Below are positions 33,264 to 44,637 of a stretch of DNA of 64,000 nt, piece by piece. Made by a program: the position numbers and the translations under genes. The notes under the pieces were generated by a model. The model was given only the letters and a program-made list of their open reading frames with translations. It made no database searches and was not told where the DNA came from. Position 1 is the stretch's first letter, and each line of letters opens with the position of its first letter. The stretch spans positions 1,984,001-2,048,000 of the forward strand of contig NC_063015.1 in the NCBI RefSeq assembly GCF_020509005.1, written 5' to 3'. The stretch comes from Fulvia fulva (lineage: Eukaryota > Ascomycota > Dothideomycetes > Mycosphaerellales > Mycosphaerellaceae).

Positions 33264-36200
33264 TGCCTCACACTAACAGACTATCAATCATTCAGTATAA
33301 TGTGAACAGAAGCAAAGACAAGGTCCAAAGGAGCTTTCTACAAGCCTTAGACCCGGAGGAACACCACATTATAGCAATACAGGAACCATGGATCAACCCA
33401 CACTCTAGGATTCCATCAACTGTGCGAGACCCGAGATACCACGTAGTAATAAACAGAACCGAGGGAGTCCCACGAACTTGTATCTATGTCAGTAAGAAGG
33501 TACTAGCAGAGGACTGGCAGGCCTGGCCGAGAACCGACAGGGATATCACCACAGTGCAGCTCAAAACAACTCAAGGCCAAGTCCTGATCCATAGCGTATA
33601 CAACCCACCTCCAGAGTCCAGAAGCAGCACACAACTACACACGCTAGGAAGGCTCCCGGAAGCAATGGACCAACAAAACCACAACATCGTGATAGGAGAT
33701 TTCAACCTCCACCACCCAAAGTGGGGATCGGACTTCACCCCAGCACACCACTTCTTAGCAGGGAGGCTCATTGGTCAGATGGAAACAGCCCAAATGGACT
33801 TGATCACGCCAAAGGGAACAGAAACTTGGGCTAGAAACAACAGTTCTAGCACGCTAGACCTATGCTTCATGTCCCACGCCTTAACACGACGGGTAGAAAG
33901 CTGCACAGTCAATGACCAACTAGAGTCCTCATCAGACCACTATCCAATCCAAACCGACATCCAACTCACAGTTGAGGAGGAGAGGGAACCTGAGAGGAGG
34001 CTCTGCTGGAAGCAGGCCGAGTGGACACTAGTACAGCAGCGGCTAGAAGGCGAACTAGAACAGGTGAACATTGACAACATACACACAACGGAGGGGATTG
34101 ACCAAGCAGTGGAGCAGCTGATAGAAGCTATGCAAAGGGCAGCCCAGGCCCATATACCTGAGAAGAGATGGTCGCTATACCAGAAGCCATACTGGACACC
34201 AGAGTGCACAGCCAAAGTCAAGGAGGCAAGGAGAGCAAGAAGGAGATGGGAGCAACGACGCACCCAAGCAAACTGGGAAGCCTATAACAACGCGTGCAAA
34301 GCAAAGAAGGCGCAGATCAGAAGAGACAAGACGCAGGAGTGGAGGTCAACTGTAGGGATGATCACAGAACACCCGGAACAAATCTGGAGACTAGCAGAAT
34401 GGGCCAGGAAACCAGACGAGGAACGAAACTCCCCGCCCCAGTTTCCCTCAATACAGGACCAAGACGGGGAAACGCAAACCACTCCGATAGGGAAAGCGAA
34501 AGCATTCGCAGACCACTTCTTCGGGACTCAGGTAGAGGCAGACCTAAGCAACATCCCAGGAACACACATTCCTCCGCCAAGGGAGGCTAACTGGCAAGTG
34601 TCTGCTATAGAGATCGGAAACATTATCAAGAAACTGAAGGGCAACAAAGCCCCAGGCCCAGACAAGATCCCTAACTGTTACCTAAAAGCTAGCAGCAGCC
34701 TTATCACTCCAGTGCTTGCGCCAATCTTTACCCAGTGCATGAAGCAGGGGTATTGCCCAAAGGCCTTTAGGCAATCACTGACTTGCGTCCTAAGGAAACC
34801 CCAAAAGGAAGACTATACCAAGTTGAAGTCATACAGACCAATTGCGTTGCTGAACACACTAGGGAAGCTCCTAGAGAAGGTCGTGGCTATAAGGCTCACC
34901 GGAATAGTAGAAGAACACAACCTCCTCCCGGCAACGCAAATGGGGGGGAGACAAAAGAGATCTACCCTCACAGCAGTCGAACTGATCACAGAGCAAATCA
35001 GACACATCTGGCACTATGGCAACAACAAGGTAGCCTCACTGCTTTCACTAGACATATCAGGGGCTTTCGACAATGTGTCCCACGCAAGGCTCCTACACAT
35101 CCTCAGAATGAAAAGCATCCCAGCCTGGATAGTACACTTTGTGCAGTCATTCCTTAAGGACAGAACAACCCAGATCCTCCTAGGGTCCTTCAAAGCCCCG
35201 CAGACCCCAATTGCGAACACGGGCATCCCACAGGGCTCTACACTCTCCCCAATTCTGTTCCTCCTCTTTATGGCCGACCTGACCCCACTCCTAGAAACAG
35301 CAAACACCTCAGCATCGGGGTTCGTGGATGACACAAATATCCTAGCGTGGTCGGGGTCCACAGAGGAAAACTGCGCACTCCTAGAGGAGAGACATAGACA
35401 ATGCGAAAAGTGGGCAAGAGAGCATGGGGCAAAATTCGCACCGGACAAGTACCAACTTATCCATTTTAGCAAGGCAAAGACAAAACACAACTTGGCAGCA
35501 CCAGTAAAAATCCAGGGGTTCGAGACCCATCCTACAAGGGAACTCAGAGTCCTTGGGATATGGCTAGACCCGAAACTCAGCTGGGGACCACAAGTGAAGA
35601 AGGCGCAAGCGAGAGCGGACACCAACAGACAATCAATCGAGAGACTCACTGCGTCAACCTGGGGGGCGACCTTCACAAAGGCCCAGACCATGTACAAGGC
35701 CATTGTCAAGCCCGCAATGCTATATGGAGCAGCAATTTGGGCAGCGGAAAAACACATCCCGAAGAGAATTGAGGACCCCCTCAACAGAGCGCAGGCAGCC
35801 TGCCTAAAGAGAGTACTAGGGGCATACAAGTCAACCCCTCACAGGACAATGGAAATGGAATCAGGTACAGCCCCCATCAGGGAGTACCTCCAGGGCATGA
35901 GGTGTCAATACGCAGAGAAGACATCAGCATACCCAGCCCAGGGAACCATCCAAGCAGCTACTCAAAGGATAAGAACCCAGTGGGAGAGGAGGAGAAGACC
36001 CAACCGGCCACACATGATCCCACAGAAGGAAGCAGACCTAAAAACATCACAGGAAATCCTAGCAGCCCTTGAACAGAGAGAAGCTCTGAGGGAGCAAGCT
36101 AACACAGGGGACAAAGGGAAAAAGAAGCAAAGCCAAGCAGAAAGGATCGCAGGTCACCTATGGGAAACGCGTTGGAACCAAAAACCGGTGAGGCCAGGAG

Positions 36201-36664
36201 CCCCACCAGCGGCCAGGACCTTCGGGAGGTATAACTACCTTATCTATAAAGACCTGAAGAGGGCGGAAGCAAGCATAGCTATCCAGATTCGCTCTGAGCA
36301 CATTGGGCTAAGAGCATACTTGCACCAAAGAAGAGTCCCAGGATACGATTCCAAACGTTGCCCCTGTGGCTACCTATCCCAAAACCCGGAGCACATGGTG
36401 CTGAACTGTACTAAGTGGGTAAAAGGGAGAAGCCAGTGGAGGGCGAAGGCAAGAGACAGGCAATACCAGGCCATCATCCAGGACAGACAAGATATAAGGA
36501 GAGTGACAAGATGGATCCTTAACGAGGACTACCTAGAGCAATTCTCCCTAGCAGTAGAAACGGAAAGGTGGATAGAGAGGAGGGAGAGAGAGAGAAGAGC
36601 CGGGGAAACAGAAGGGAGAAAGGGAATCGAGAGGAGGACATCACCAGGGTTACGGGCAAGGTAG
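33263..36664 (+). CDS. L2 ORF2: APE-type endonuclease and reverse transcriptase, 1133 aa
   Basis: Intact frame from ATG 33263. Residues 1-230 are an apurinic-type endonuclease: SIIQYNVNRSK, QEPWINP, GDFNLHHPKWG, and SSDHYPI with catalytic Asp/His. It would nick target DNA. RT spans about 430-720: PGPDKIPN, YRPIALLNTLGK, LSLDISGAFDNV, GIPQGSTLSPILF, and the catalytic FVDD at 35321-35332. The usual RNase H of Tad-clade elements is not seen. The C-terminal part ends with a Cys/His knuckle (CPCGYLSQNPEHMVLNC) near residue 1033. No RIP stops. It would perform target-primed reverse transcription, given an RNA with this coding region. Confidence 0.95.
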   Translation: MPHTNRLSIIQYNVNRSKDKVQRSFLQALDPEEHHIIAIQEPWINPHSRIPSTVRDPRYHVVINRTEGVPRTCIYVSKKVLAEDWQAWPRTDRDITTVQLKTTQGQVLIHSVYNPPPESRSSTQLHTLGRLPEAMDQQNHNIVIGDFNLHHPKWGSDFTPAHHFLAGRLIGQMETAQMDLITPKGTETWARNNSSSTLDLCFMSHALTRRVESCTVNDQLESSSDHYPIQTDIQLTVEEEREPERRLCWKQAEWTLVQQRLEGELEQVNIDNIHTTEGIDQAVEQLIEAMQRAAQAHIPEKRWSLYQKPYWTPECTAKVKEARRARRRWEQRRTQANWEAYNNACKAKKAQIRRDKTQEWRSTVGMITEHPEQIWRLAEWARKPDEERNSPPQFPSIQDQDGETQTTPIGKAKAFADHFFGTQVEADLSNIPGTHIPPPREANWQVSAIEIGNIIKKLKGNKAPGPDKIPNCYLKASSSLITPVLAPIFTQCMKQGYCPKAFRQSLTCVLRKPQKEDYTKLKSYRPIALLNTLGKLLEKVVAIRLTGIVEEHNLLPATQMGGRQKRSTLTAVELITEQIRHIWHYGNNKVASLLSLDISGAFDNVSHARLLHILRMKSIPAWIVHFVQSFLKDRTTQILLGSFKAPQTPIANTGIPQGSTLSPILFLLFMADLTPLLETANTSASGFVDDTNILAWSGSTEENCALLEERHRQCEKWAREHGAKFAPDKYQLIHFSKAKTKHNLAAPVKIQGFETHPTRELRVLGIWLDPKLSWGPQVKKAQARADTNRQSIERLTASTWGATFTKAQTMYKAIVKPAMLYGAAIWAAEKHIPKRIEDPLNRAQAACLKRVLGAYKSTPHRTMEMESGTAPIREYLQGMRCQYAEKTSAYPAQGTIQAATQRIRTQWERRRRPNRPHMIPQKEADLKTSQEILAALEQREALREQANTGDKGKKKQSQAERIAGHLWETRWNQKPVRPGAPPAARTFGRYNYLIYKDLKRAEASIAIQIRSEHIGLRAYLHQRRVPGYDSKRCPCGYLSQNPEHMVLNCTKWVKGRSQWRAKARDRQYQAIIQDRQDIRRVTRWILNEDYLEQFSLAVETERWIERRERERRAGETEGRKGIERRTSPGLRAR

Positions 36665-36869
36665 TCATAGGGTAACAACCATGACACTAGCGTACCCTGA
36701 AGGAAGGAGAACGAAAGGACAAGACAGGAAAGAACGAGGAGGGCAAAGACGAGGAGGTTTTCATCCGTTAATCGGGTTTCCTACCTACACAAATAGACCT
36801 AAATAGCGAGAGACCTGCATAGGCCATAGGGCACTAAAACAGGCGAATGAATAATCTATCTATCTATCT
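36665..36869 (+). other. L2 3' UTR with hairpin and (ATCT)n tail
   Basis: The UTR holds a hairpin at 36814-36843 (CCTG...GCC...GGC...CAGG), followed by GAATGAATAATCTATCTATC. The tail is tetranucleotide ATCT, not poly(A). The same layout closes L3, L4, L5 and L6. Confidence 0.75.
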
Positions 36870-36876
36870 ATAAAAA

Positions 36877-39800
36877 ATGGAGAACGAGACTAGGTTTATA
36901 AGAAAGAGAGCAGCACCTGTTCTAATAAGAGAGAACTACGAAATATAGTTCAAGCTAATAAGAATATACCTAGTATTGAAGCAGGTTGACTAGGTCCTCG
37001 AAGACATTATTACGGACATTCCCGCTACAACCCTATCTATAGCGACACCCTCTACATTATCGGAGTCATCCCTTCCTTTAGATCAAGCGATAAGGAAGGC
37101 ATCGTACAGACGGCACAATACAACGGCCCTGTATAAGATGTATATCTATCTGTCGATAGATAACTAAGAGATAATATACGAGATCTGGTATATTAAGGAC
37201 TTATAGGAATAGGCTGAAGCTAAATATAAGAGAAGACTTCTCGCTACTAGAAGAAGTTTGCTTTAGCAATACACTAATTTCGTGATAATAGAGGACTAGT
37301 CAATAGATGACGCCTAGTAGGAGCTTAGCTTAATTGTAAGGAGGGCTGTTTTAATCTCGCCTTAGTTCTAAGACATTAAGACTAAGGACAGAAAGATCTA
37401 GCAACTCTTAGTAGCTCTACTAGACTCATTTGGCTCAATTCGCGATACAATTGATACCTAGGTGAATCTCTTACTATAAGACATTCTTACAATTCTTAGG
37501 GAGAAGCAGGAATCAATGATTTATTAATAGCTATGTTCGCTAAGAAGGGTTTCTAGGGCAAGCTTACGTACTATCTCTACGGTAGTAACCATTTTATAAG
37601 CAAGTGCCTATACCTTTCTACAGCTTAGTAGGCTGTTAGGAATAAGGATAAACTAGCTAGGGTTACCTACCCTACTAAGAGACAACCGTTACTACCTCGT
37701 GGGAGGTCATTATTACTAAACCTTCGTAATGTCCTTAAGGTAATAACGGACCTTATAAAGTAGATAAAGGAGAGCCGCAAGCCAAAGGCCTCCTCTAGTA
37801 AGCCTATAAGGGCCTATACGACCTAGGAAGACGTATTAGACTCTAAGATACTATTAGAAGATAATAATGTTAATAAGGTTGCCTATTCTACTATAGAAGC
37901 TAAAGGTAAGTACCCCTCGTCCGAGTAGTTACTTAACTCTTATATATCATTACATATGACTGACTAAGATTCACTATTTAGGACACTAAAGCCTCTTTAA
38001 AAGAGGAAGTGGATCAAGGTTAGGGGTGGCTATCTATAAGCTATATATATAGGAAGTGTAGTAATAGGTAGTCCTTCTAGAAAGCAAATTGTCTTAGAAA
38101 ATGTCCTGTTTATTCCTAGCCTTAGAGTTAGTCTTGTTTCGTGGAATTAGTTTAGCTAACAGTTTGCTATCTAACTACCTAGTTTCACCCTAAAATCCTT
38201 GTCTAGTAAGCCCGTTATCTAGACTAAACTTCGAGGAGGAGTACTATTTATCTACTCGATCTCGGAAATTCTTAAGCTATAGTATACTAGTATACTCTCT
38301 TAAGAACGTGACGGCACCGCTATAGCTAATACTAAGTCCGAAGATTAGTAGGAGCTATAGTATAGAAGATGTATACACCTTAGTAAGGGACTACTAAGAA
38401 ACCTATATAGAGTTACTAATAAGAAAGATCCTATTCCTGTTCCTTCTAAACACTAGAATTGTAAGGTCTGCTCCCTTATAAACATAAGGAAGTTCAAAGG
38501 ACCTGCTATAGAGAGGAAAAGGGGAGAGGCTGGCCCTCATCTCTATTGACATCTATAGGCCTTTTCAGGGCGTAGTCTCTAGGCTAGGATATAAATATTA
38601 GCTTGAGATTGTAGACAACTTCTCTAGGAAGAAGTGGGTAATCCCTTTGAAGGCTAGGAGCGACGCTCCTACAGCCCTACGGGATTAGAAGGTCTAGGCA
38701 GAACGGTAGTCAAGGTACTTTCTATCTACGATCCGTAGTAATAGTACAAAGGAAATTCTCGTCTTACTAAAAGAGTAGGAGAAGGAGTTTGGCACTTAGA
38801 TAGACACAACTAATACCTACAACTCTCTTTAAAATGGACCTATAGAAAGGTCAATTTAAGCCTCTAAGAACATAGTCCGGGCTATACTTAAAGACTCTAG
38901 CATACTAGTCAAGTTCTAGCTAGAAGCTTTATAAGTATAGACTATAATTAGAAACAGACTGCCTCATAGTCCGATTATTAATAGTATTGCTCTTTTACTA
39001 GAAGAAGCCTTTACTAGCTAAGTACCGTTAGTCGACCATTTCCGCGTCTAGGGATACAAAGCTATAGTCTATATAGACCTAAGAGCCTAACCTTAAGGCT
39101 TAAGGAGAGACAAGTTGATGAACCGAGGAAAAGAAGCCGTGTTTATAGGCTACTTAGAAAACACTACAAAACAATAGCTATTCTAGGATCCCGACATAAA
39201 AGCTATAAAAGCGTATAGTCACGTCGACTAGTTTAAGAATAAGAAGGGGGGAGATATAGATCTTAGTATCACCTTTACTAACTAGCCGAGTCGAGCGCTA
39301 TAGCGCAATCCTATTAGGAGGAAGCCCTTTAGGGCGAAATTTTCCGATAGGGGATTATTAGAGACACCGTTACGAAGGCTAGGAGAATATATTAAGGCGG
39401 TTTTAACACTGTCGAAGGCCGATAACGGTGGATCTATACAGAAGCTACCTAAGTTATTAACACTATAGCAACCGCTGTTTATATAACTTCCCCCTCCCCT
39501 AAAGGACATTAGGGAATACCAGAAGTTTAGAGATTAGGGTACTCTAATAAAAGAAAAAGAAGATATCGTTCAGTTCGACCTATCCGAACACCTAGCGCCA
39601 CCTTAGATTATAGGCAACAAGAGGTTAAGGGGGGACGGAGATAATAACTCTAAAGAGTATAAGGCTAAACACTATAAGGCTCTTATCGCCTAGATATTCT
39701 ATCTAGACCCTATAATATACTAGGTAGAGGAGACTCTAAACGACGTAGAAGAACATACATTTGCTACTATTAGGTAGGCCATAGCCTATTAGTAGGAAGT

Positions 39801-41032
39801 GCTAATCCCAAAGTCCTATAAGACAGCCGTAGGAGACCCCAAATAGGGATATATATAGAGAGAGGCAATCGAGAACGAACTTATTGCCTTAGTAAGCAAC
39901 AACACCTAGGAAGTAGTTATACCGCTAAAGGGTACGAATCTAATTACTTTTAGGTAGGTCTTTAATATGAAAAGAATAATTAGTAGAGCTATTAAGAAGT
40001 TCAAGGCAAGACTAGTTATAAGAGGGTTTTTATAGAAATATAGGGTTGACTTCGAAGAGACCTTTATACCTACTATTAGATATAATACTCTCCGAGTATT
40101 CATAGCAGTAGTGTGTAAGAGAGATCTCGAGATACACCTAGTAGATGTGAATAATGCTTTTACCTAAAGTAGCCTTCTTAAAGACATCTATATAATCCCA
40201 CCCCTAGGAGTTAAAGCACCTCTAAACATAGTGTTTAAGGTCCTACGAAGCCTTTATAGGCTTAAGCAAGCAGCTAGAGACTAGAACAAGCTCTATATTA
40301 CGAAGCTAGAGAAGATTAGATTTACCTAGTCCTAGGTAGATCTATGCCTACTTATCTATACGGATAGAGACCTTATAGTCCTTACCTATATAGATGACAT
40401 ACCTATTATAGCTCCGAAGCTATTAGATGTTTAGTGGTTTAAGGCTAAGCTTAGAAAAGTGTTTAAGATTAAAGATCTTAGTAAACCTATAAAGATCCTT
40501 AGAATAAGGATTACAAGAGACAGGTCCTAAGGCACTTTAAAGCTTGATTAAGGACACTATGTCTACGCTAACTTAGCTAAGATAAACATAGCTAGAGAGA
40601 AGGCTACGCTAACCTACTTACCTATAGAGAGCTACGAGCATTTAGTACCTACGGCACCTATAGATAAGAGGTGTAACAAACAGGATTACTAGAGCTATAA
40701 TAGTACCTAGATGTAGCTAATAACAATAAAAAGGCCAGACTTAGCATTCCCCCTTAGAAGAATTAGCTCATTTGTTACTAATCCCTCGTAGTAGTATATA
40801 AAGGCTTTAAAGAAGCTCTCCCGATACCTACGGTCGTACCTGAACCTAGGTCTTATATATAGAAAGGGAGGGGGCAATCTCTAGGGATACTCGGACTCTG
40901 ACTACGCTATAGACAAAGTGGATAGAGTCTCAATTCTAGGATAAATGTAGTTCCTTTATAGATTACCTATGTCCTAGATAAGTAGGAAGCAGAAGTCTGT
41001 TATAACATTAATAATAGAAGCTAAGTTTATAG
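36877..41032 (+). pseudogene. Copia C2 gag-pol polyprotein, main part, RIP-destroyed
   Basis: Starts at the gag ATG 36877 (atggagaacgag) and aligns with the open gag of C5 and with C4. In order: Gag, a CCHC remnant near 37560-37600 (Y-L-Y-G-S-NHF-ISK-C), a protease-site remnant near 37930-37950 (NSYISLHMTD), integrase (about 38350-38950), RT with Y-I-D-D at 40387-40398, and the start of RNase H. It is interrupted by L3 at 41033 and resumes at 46024. It is saturated with TAA/TAG. Confidence 0.9.
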
Positions 41033-41235
41033 ATAGATAGATAGATTATTCATTCGCCTGTTTTAGTGCCCTATGGCCTATGCAGGTCTCTCGCTATTTA
41101 GGTCTATTTGTGTAGGTAGGAAACCCGATTAATGGATGAAAACCTCCTCGTCTTTGCCCTCCTCGTTCTTTCCTGTCTTGTCCTTTCGTTCTCCTTCCTT
41201 CAGGGTACGCTAGTGTCATAGTTGTTACCCTATGA

Positions 41236-44200
41236 CTACCTTGCCCGTAACCCTAGTGATGTCCTCCTCTCGATTCCCTTTCTCCCTTCTGTTTCCCCGG
41301 CTCTTCTCTCTCTCTCCCTCCTCTCTATCCACCTTTCCGTTTCTACTGCTAGGGAGAATTGCTCTAGGTAGTCCTCGTTAAGGATCCATCTTGTCACTCT
41401 CCTTATATCTTGTCTGTCCTAGATGATGGCCTGGTATTGCCTGTCTCTTGCCTTCGCCCTCCACTGGCTTCTCCCTTTTACCCACTTAGTACAGTTCAGC
41501 ACTATGTGCTCCGGGTTTTGGGATAGGTAGCTATAGGGGCAACGTTTGGAATCGTATCCTAGGACTCTTCTTTAGTATAAGTATGCTCTTAGCCCAATGT
41601 GCTCAGAGCGAATCTGGATAGCTATGCTTGCTTCCGCCCTGTTCAGGTCTTTATAGATAAGGTAGTTATACCTCCCGAAGGTCCTGGCCGCTAGTAGGGC
41701 TCCTAGCCTCACCGGTTTTTGGTTCCAACGCGTTTCCTATAGGTGACCTACGATCCTTTCTACTTAGCTTTGCTTCTTTTTCCCTTTGTCCCCTGTGTTA
41801 GCTTGCTCCCTCAGAGCTTCTCTCTGTTCAAGGGCTGCTAGGATTTCCTGTGATGTTTTTAGGTCTGCTTCCTTCTATAGGATCATATGTGGCCGGTTGG
41901 GTCTTCTCCTCCTCTCCTACTAGGTTCTTATCCTTTAAGTAGCTGCTTAGATGGTTCCCTAGGCTAGGTATGCTGATGTCTTCTCTACGTATTGACACCT
42001 TATGCCCTGGAGGTACTCCCTGATAGGGGCTGTACCTGATTCCATTTCTATTGTCCTGTGAGGGGTTGACTTATATGCCCCTAGTACTCTCTCTAGGCAG
42101 GCTGCCTACGCTCTGTTGAGGGGGTCCTTAATTCTCTTCGGGATGTGTTTTTCCGCTGCCCAAATTGCTGCTCTATATAGCATTGCGGGCTTGACAATAG
42201 CCTTGTATATAGTCTAGGCCTTTGTGAAGGTCGCCCCCTAGGTTAACGTAGTGAGTTTCTCGATTGATTGTCTGTTAGTGTCCGCTCTCGCTTGCGCCTT
42301 CTTCACTTGTAGTCCCTAGCTAAGTTTCGGGTCTAGCTATATCCTAAGGACTCTAAGTTCCCTTGTAGGATAGGTCTCGAACCCCTGGATTTTTACTAGT
42401 GCTACCAAGTTGTGTTTTGTCTTTGCCTTGCTAAAATGGATAAGTTGGTACTTGTCCGGTACGAATTTTGCCCTATGCTCTCTTGCCCACTTTTCGCATT
42501 GTCTATGTCTCTCCTCTAGGAGTGCGTAGTTTTCCTCTATAGACCCCGACCACGCTAGGATATTTATGTTATCCACGAACCCCGATGCTAAGGTGTTTAC
42601 TATTTCTAGGAGTGGGGTCAGGTCGGCTATAAAGAGGAGGAACAGAATTGGGGAGAGTGTAGAGCCCTATAGGATGCCCGTGTTCGTAATTAGGGTCTAC
42701 GGGGCTTTGAAGGACCCTAGGAGGATCTGGGTTGTTCTGTCCTTAAGGAATGACTATACAAAGTGTACTATCTAGGCTGGGATGCTTTTCATTCTAAGGA
42801 TGTGTAGGAGCCTTACGTAGGACACATTGTCGAAAGCCCCTGATATGTCTAGTAAAAGCAGTGAGGCTACCTTGTTGTTGCTATAGTGCCAGATATGTCT
42901 GATTTGCTCTGTGATCAGTTCGACTACTGTGAGGGTAGATCTCTTTTGTCTCCCCCCTATTTGCGTTGCCGGGAGGAGGTTGTGTTCTTCTACTATTCCG
43001 GTGAGCCTTATAGCTACGACCTTCTCTAGGAGCTTCCCTAGTGTGTTCAGCAACGCAATTAGTCTGTATGACTTCAACTTGGTATAGTCTTCCTTTTAGG
43101 GTTTCCTTAGGACGTAAGTCAGTGATTGCCTAAAGGCCTTTAGGCAATACCCCTGCTTTATGCACTAGGTAAAGATTGGCGTAAGCACTGGAGTGATGAG
43201 GCTACTACTAGCTTTTAGGTAACAGTTAGGGATCTTGTCTAGGCCTAGGGCTTTGTTGCCCTTCAGTTTCTTAATAATGTTTCCGATCTCTATAGTAGAC
43301 ACTTGCTAGTTAGCCTCCCTTAGCGGAGGAATGTGTGTTCCTAGGATGTTGCTTAGGTCTGCCTCTACCTAAGTCCCGAAGAAGTGGTCTACGAATGCTT
43401 TCGCTTTCCCTATCGGAGTGGTTTGCGTTTCCCCGTCTTAGTCCTATATTAAGGGAAACTAGGGCGGGGAGTTTCGTTCCTCGTCTAGTTTCCTAGCCCA
43501 TTCTGCTAGTCTCTAGATTTGTTCCGGGTGTTCTGTGATCATCCCTATAGTTGACCTCCACTCCTACGTCTTGTCTCTTCTAATCTGCGCCTTCTTTACT
43601 TTGCACGCGTTGTTATAGGCTTCCTAGTTTACTTAGGTACGTCGTTACTCCTATTTCCTTCTTACTCTCCTTGCCTCCTTGACTTTGGCTATGTACTCTG
43701 GTGTCTAGTATAGCTTCTAGTATAGCGACTATCTCTTCTCAGGTATATGGGCCTAGGCTGCCCTTTATATAGCTTCTATCAGCTGCTCTACTGCTTGGTC
43801 AATCCCCTCCGTTATGTATATGTTGTCAATGTTCACCTGTTCTAGTTCGCCTTCTAGCCGCTGCTGTACTAGTGTCCACTCGACCTGCTTCTAGTAGAGC
43901 CTCCTCTCAGGTTCCCTCTCCTCCTCAACTGTGAGTTAGATGTCGGTTTGGATTGGATAGTGGTCTGATGAGGACTCTAGTTGGTCATTGACTATACAGC
44001 TTTCTACCCGTCGTATTAAGGCGTAGGACATGAAGCATAGGTCTAGCGTACTAGAACTGTTGTTTCTAGCCTAAGTTTCTGTTCCCTTTGGCGTGATCAA
44101 GTCCATTTGGGCTGTTTCTATCTGACTAATGAGCCTCCCTACTAAGAAGTGGTGTGCTAGGGTGAAGTCCGATCCCTACTTTAGGTGGTAGAGGTTGAAA

Positions 44201-44637
44201 TCTCCTATCACGATGTTGTGGTTTTGTTAGTCCATTACTTCCGGGAGCCTTCCTAGCGTGTATAGTTGTGTGCTGCTTCTAGACTCTAGAGGTGGGTTGT
44301 ATACGCTATGGATCAGGACTTGGCCTTGAGTTGTTTTGAGCTGCACTGTAGTGATATCCCTGTCGGTTCTCGGCCAGGCCTACTAGTCCTCTGCTAGTAC
44401 CTTCTTACTGACATAGATACAAGTTCGTGGGACTCCCTCGGTTCTGTTTACTACTACGTGGTATCTTGGGTCTCGTATAGTTAATAGAATCCTAGAGTAT
44501 AGGTTGATCTATGGTTCCTATATTGCTATAATGTGGTGTTCCTCCGGGTCTAAGGCTTGTAGAAAGCTCCTTTGGACCTTGTCTTTGCTTCTGTTCACAT
44601 TATACTGAATGATTGATAGTCTGTTAGTATGAGGCAT
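41236..44637 (-). pseudogene. L3 ORF2 (endonuclease/RT), RIP-damaged
   Basis: Same length and content as L2 ORF2 read in reverse: ATG at 44637-44635, endonuclease, RT with F-V-D-N (42566-42580, second Asp changed by TG to TA), C-terminal Cys/His block, and stop at 41238-41236. Long open pieces survive (42772-43077 and 42337-42576), but TAG/TAA codons, mostly from TGG and CAG, interrupt it. It cannot make active enzyme. Confidence 0.92.

Larger units (their letters stand above)
32037..36869 (+). mobile_element. LINE L2 with intact ORF2 and a non-LINE 5' segment
   Basis: Flanked by the 13-bp duplication ataaaaaatggag (32024-32036 and 36870-36882), so everything between entered as one piece. 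From 33117 onward it matches LINE L3 in reverse. Before that, 1080 bp have no counterpart in L3. It ends in a (ATCT)n tail. It lacks RIP although the Copia around it is saturated, so it inserted later. ORF1 is absent except for its last 48 codons, so L2 is not a complete autonomous LINE. Confidence 0.92.

Noticed and set aside
35014..35829. A 271-codon minus-strand open frame opposite the L2 RT domain
   Set aside because: Antisense to an intact, well-conserved RT; composition is what RT codons give in reverse. The related L3 copy shows the same shadow.
36851..36869. (ATCT)n runs as a possible CRISPR or satellite array
   Set aside because: Each run is short and sits exactly at a LINE 3' end beside a target duplication, so it is the LINE tail.
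39282..40103. Open frames of 65-75 codons at 39282-39509 and 39906-40103 that recur exactly at 17571-17798 and 16977-17174
   Set aside because: They lie antisense to Copia pol in both C2 and C1; the recurrence reflects the shared element, not a conserved gene.
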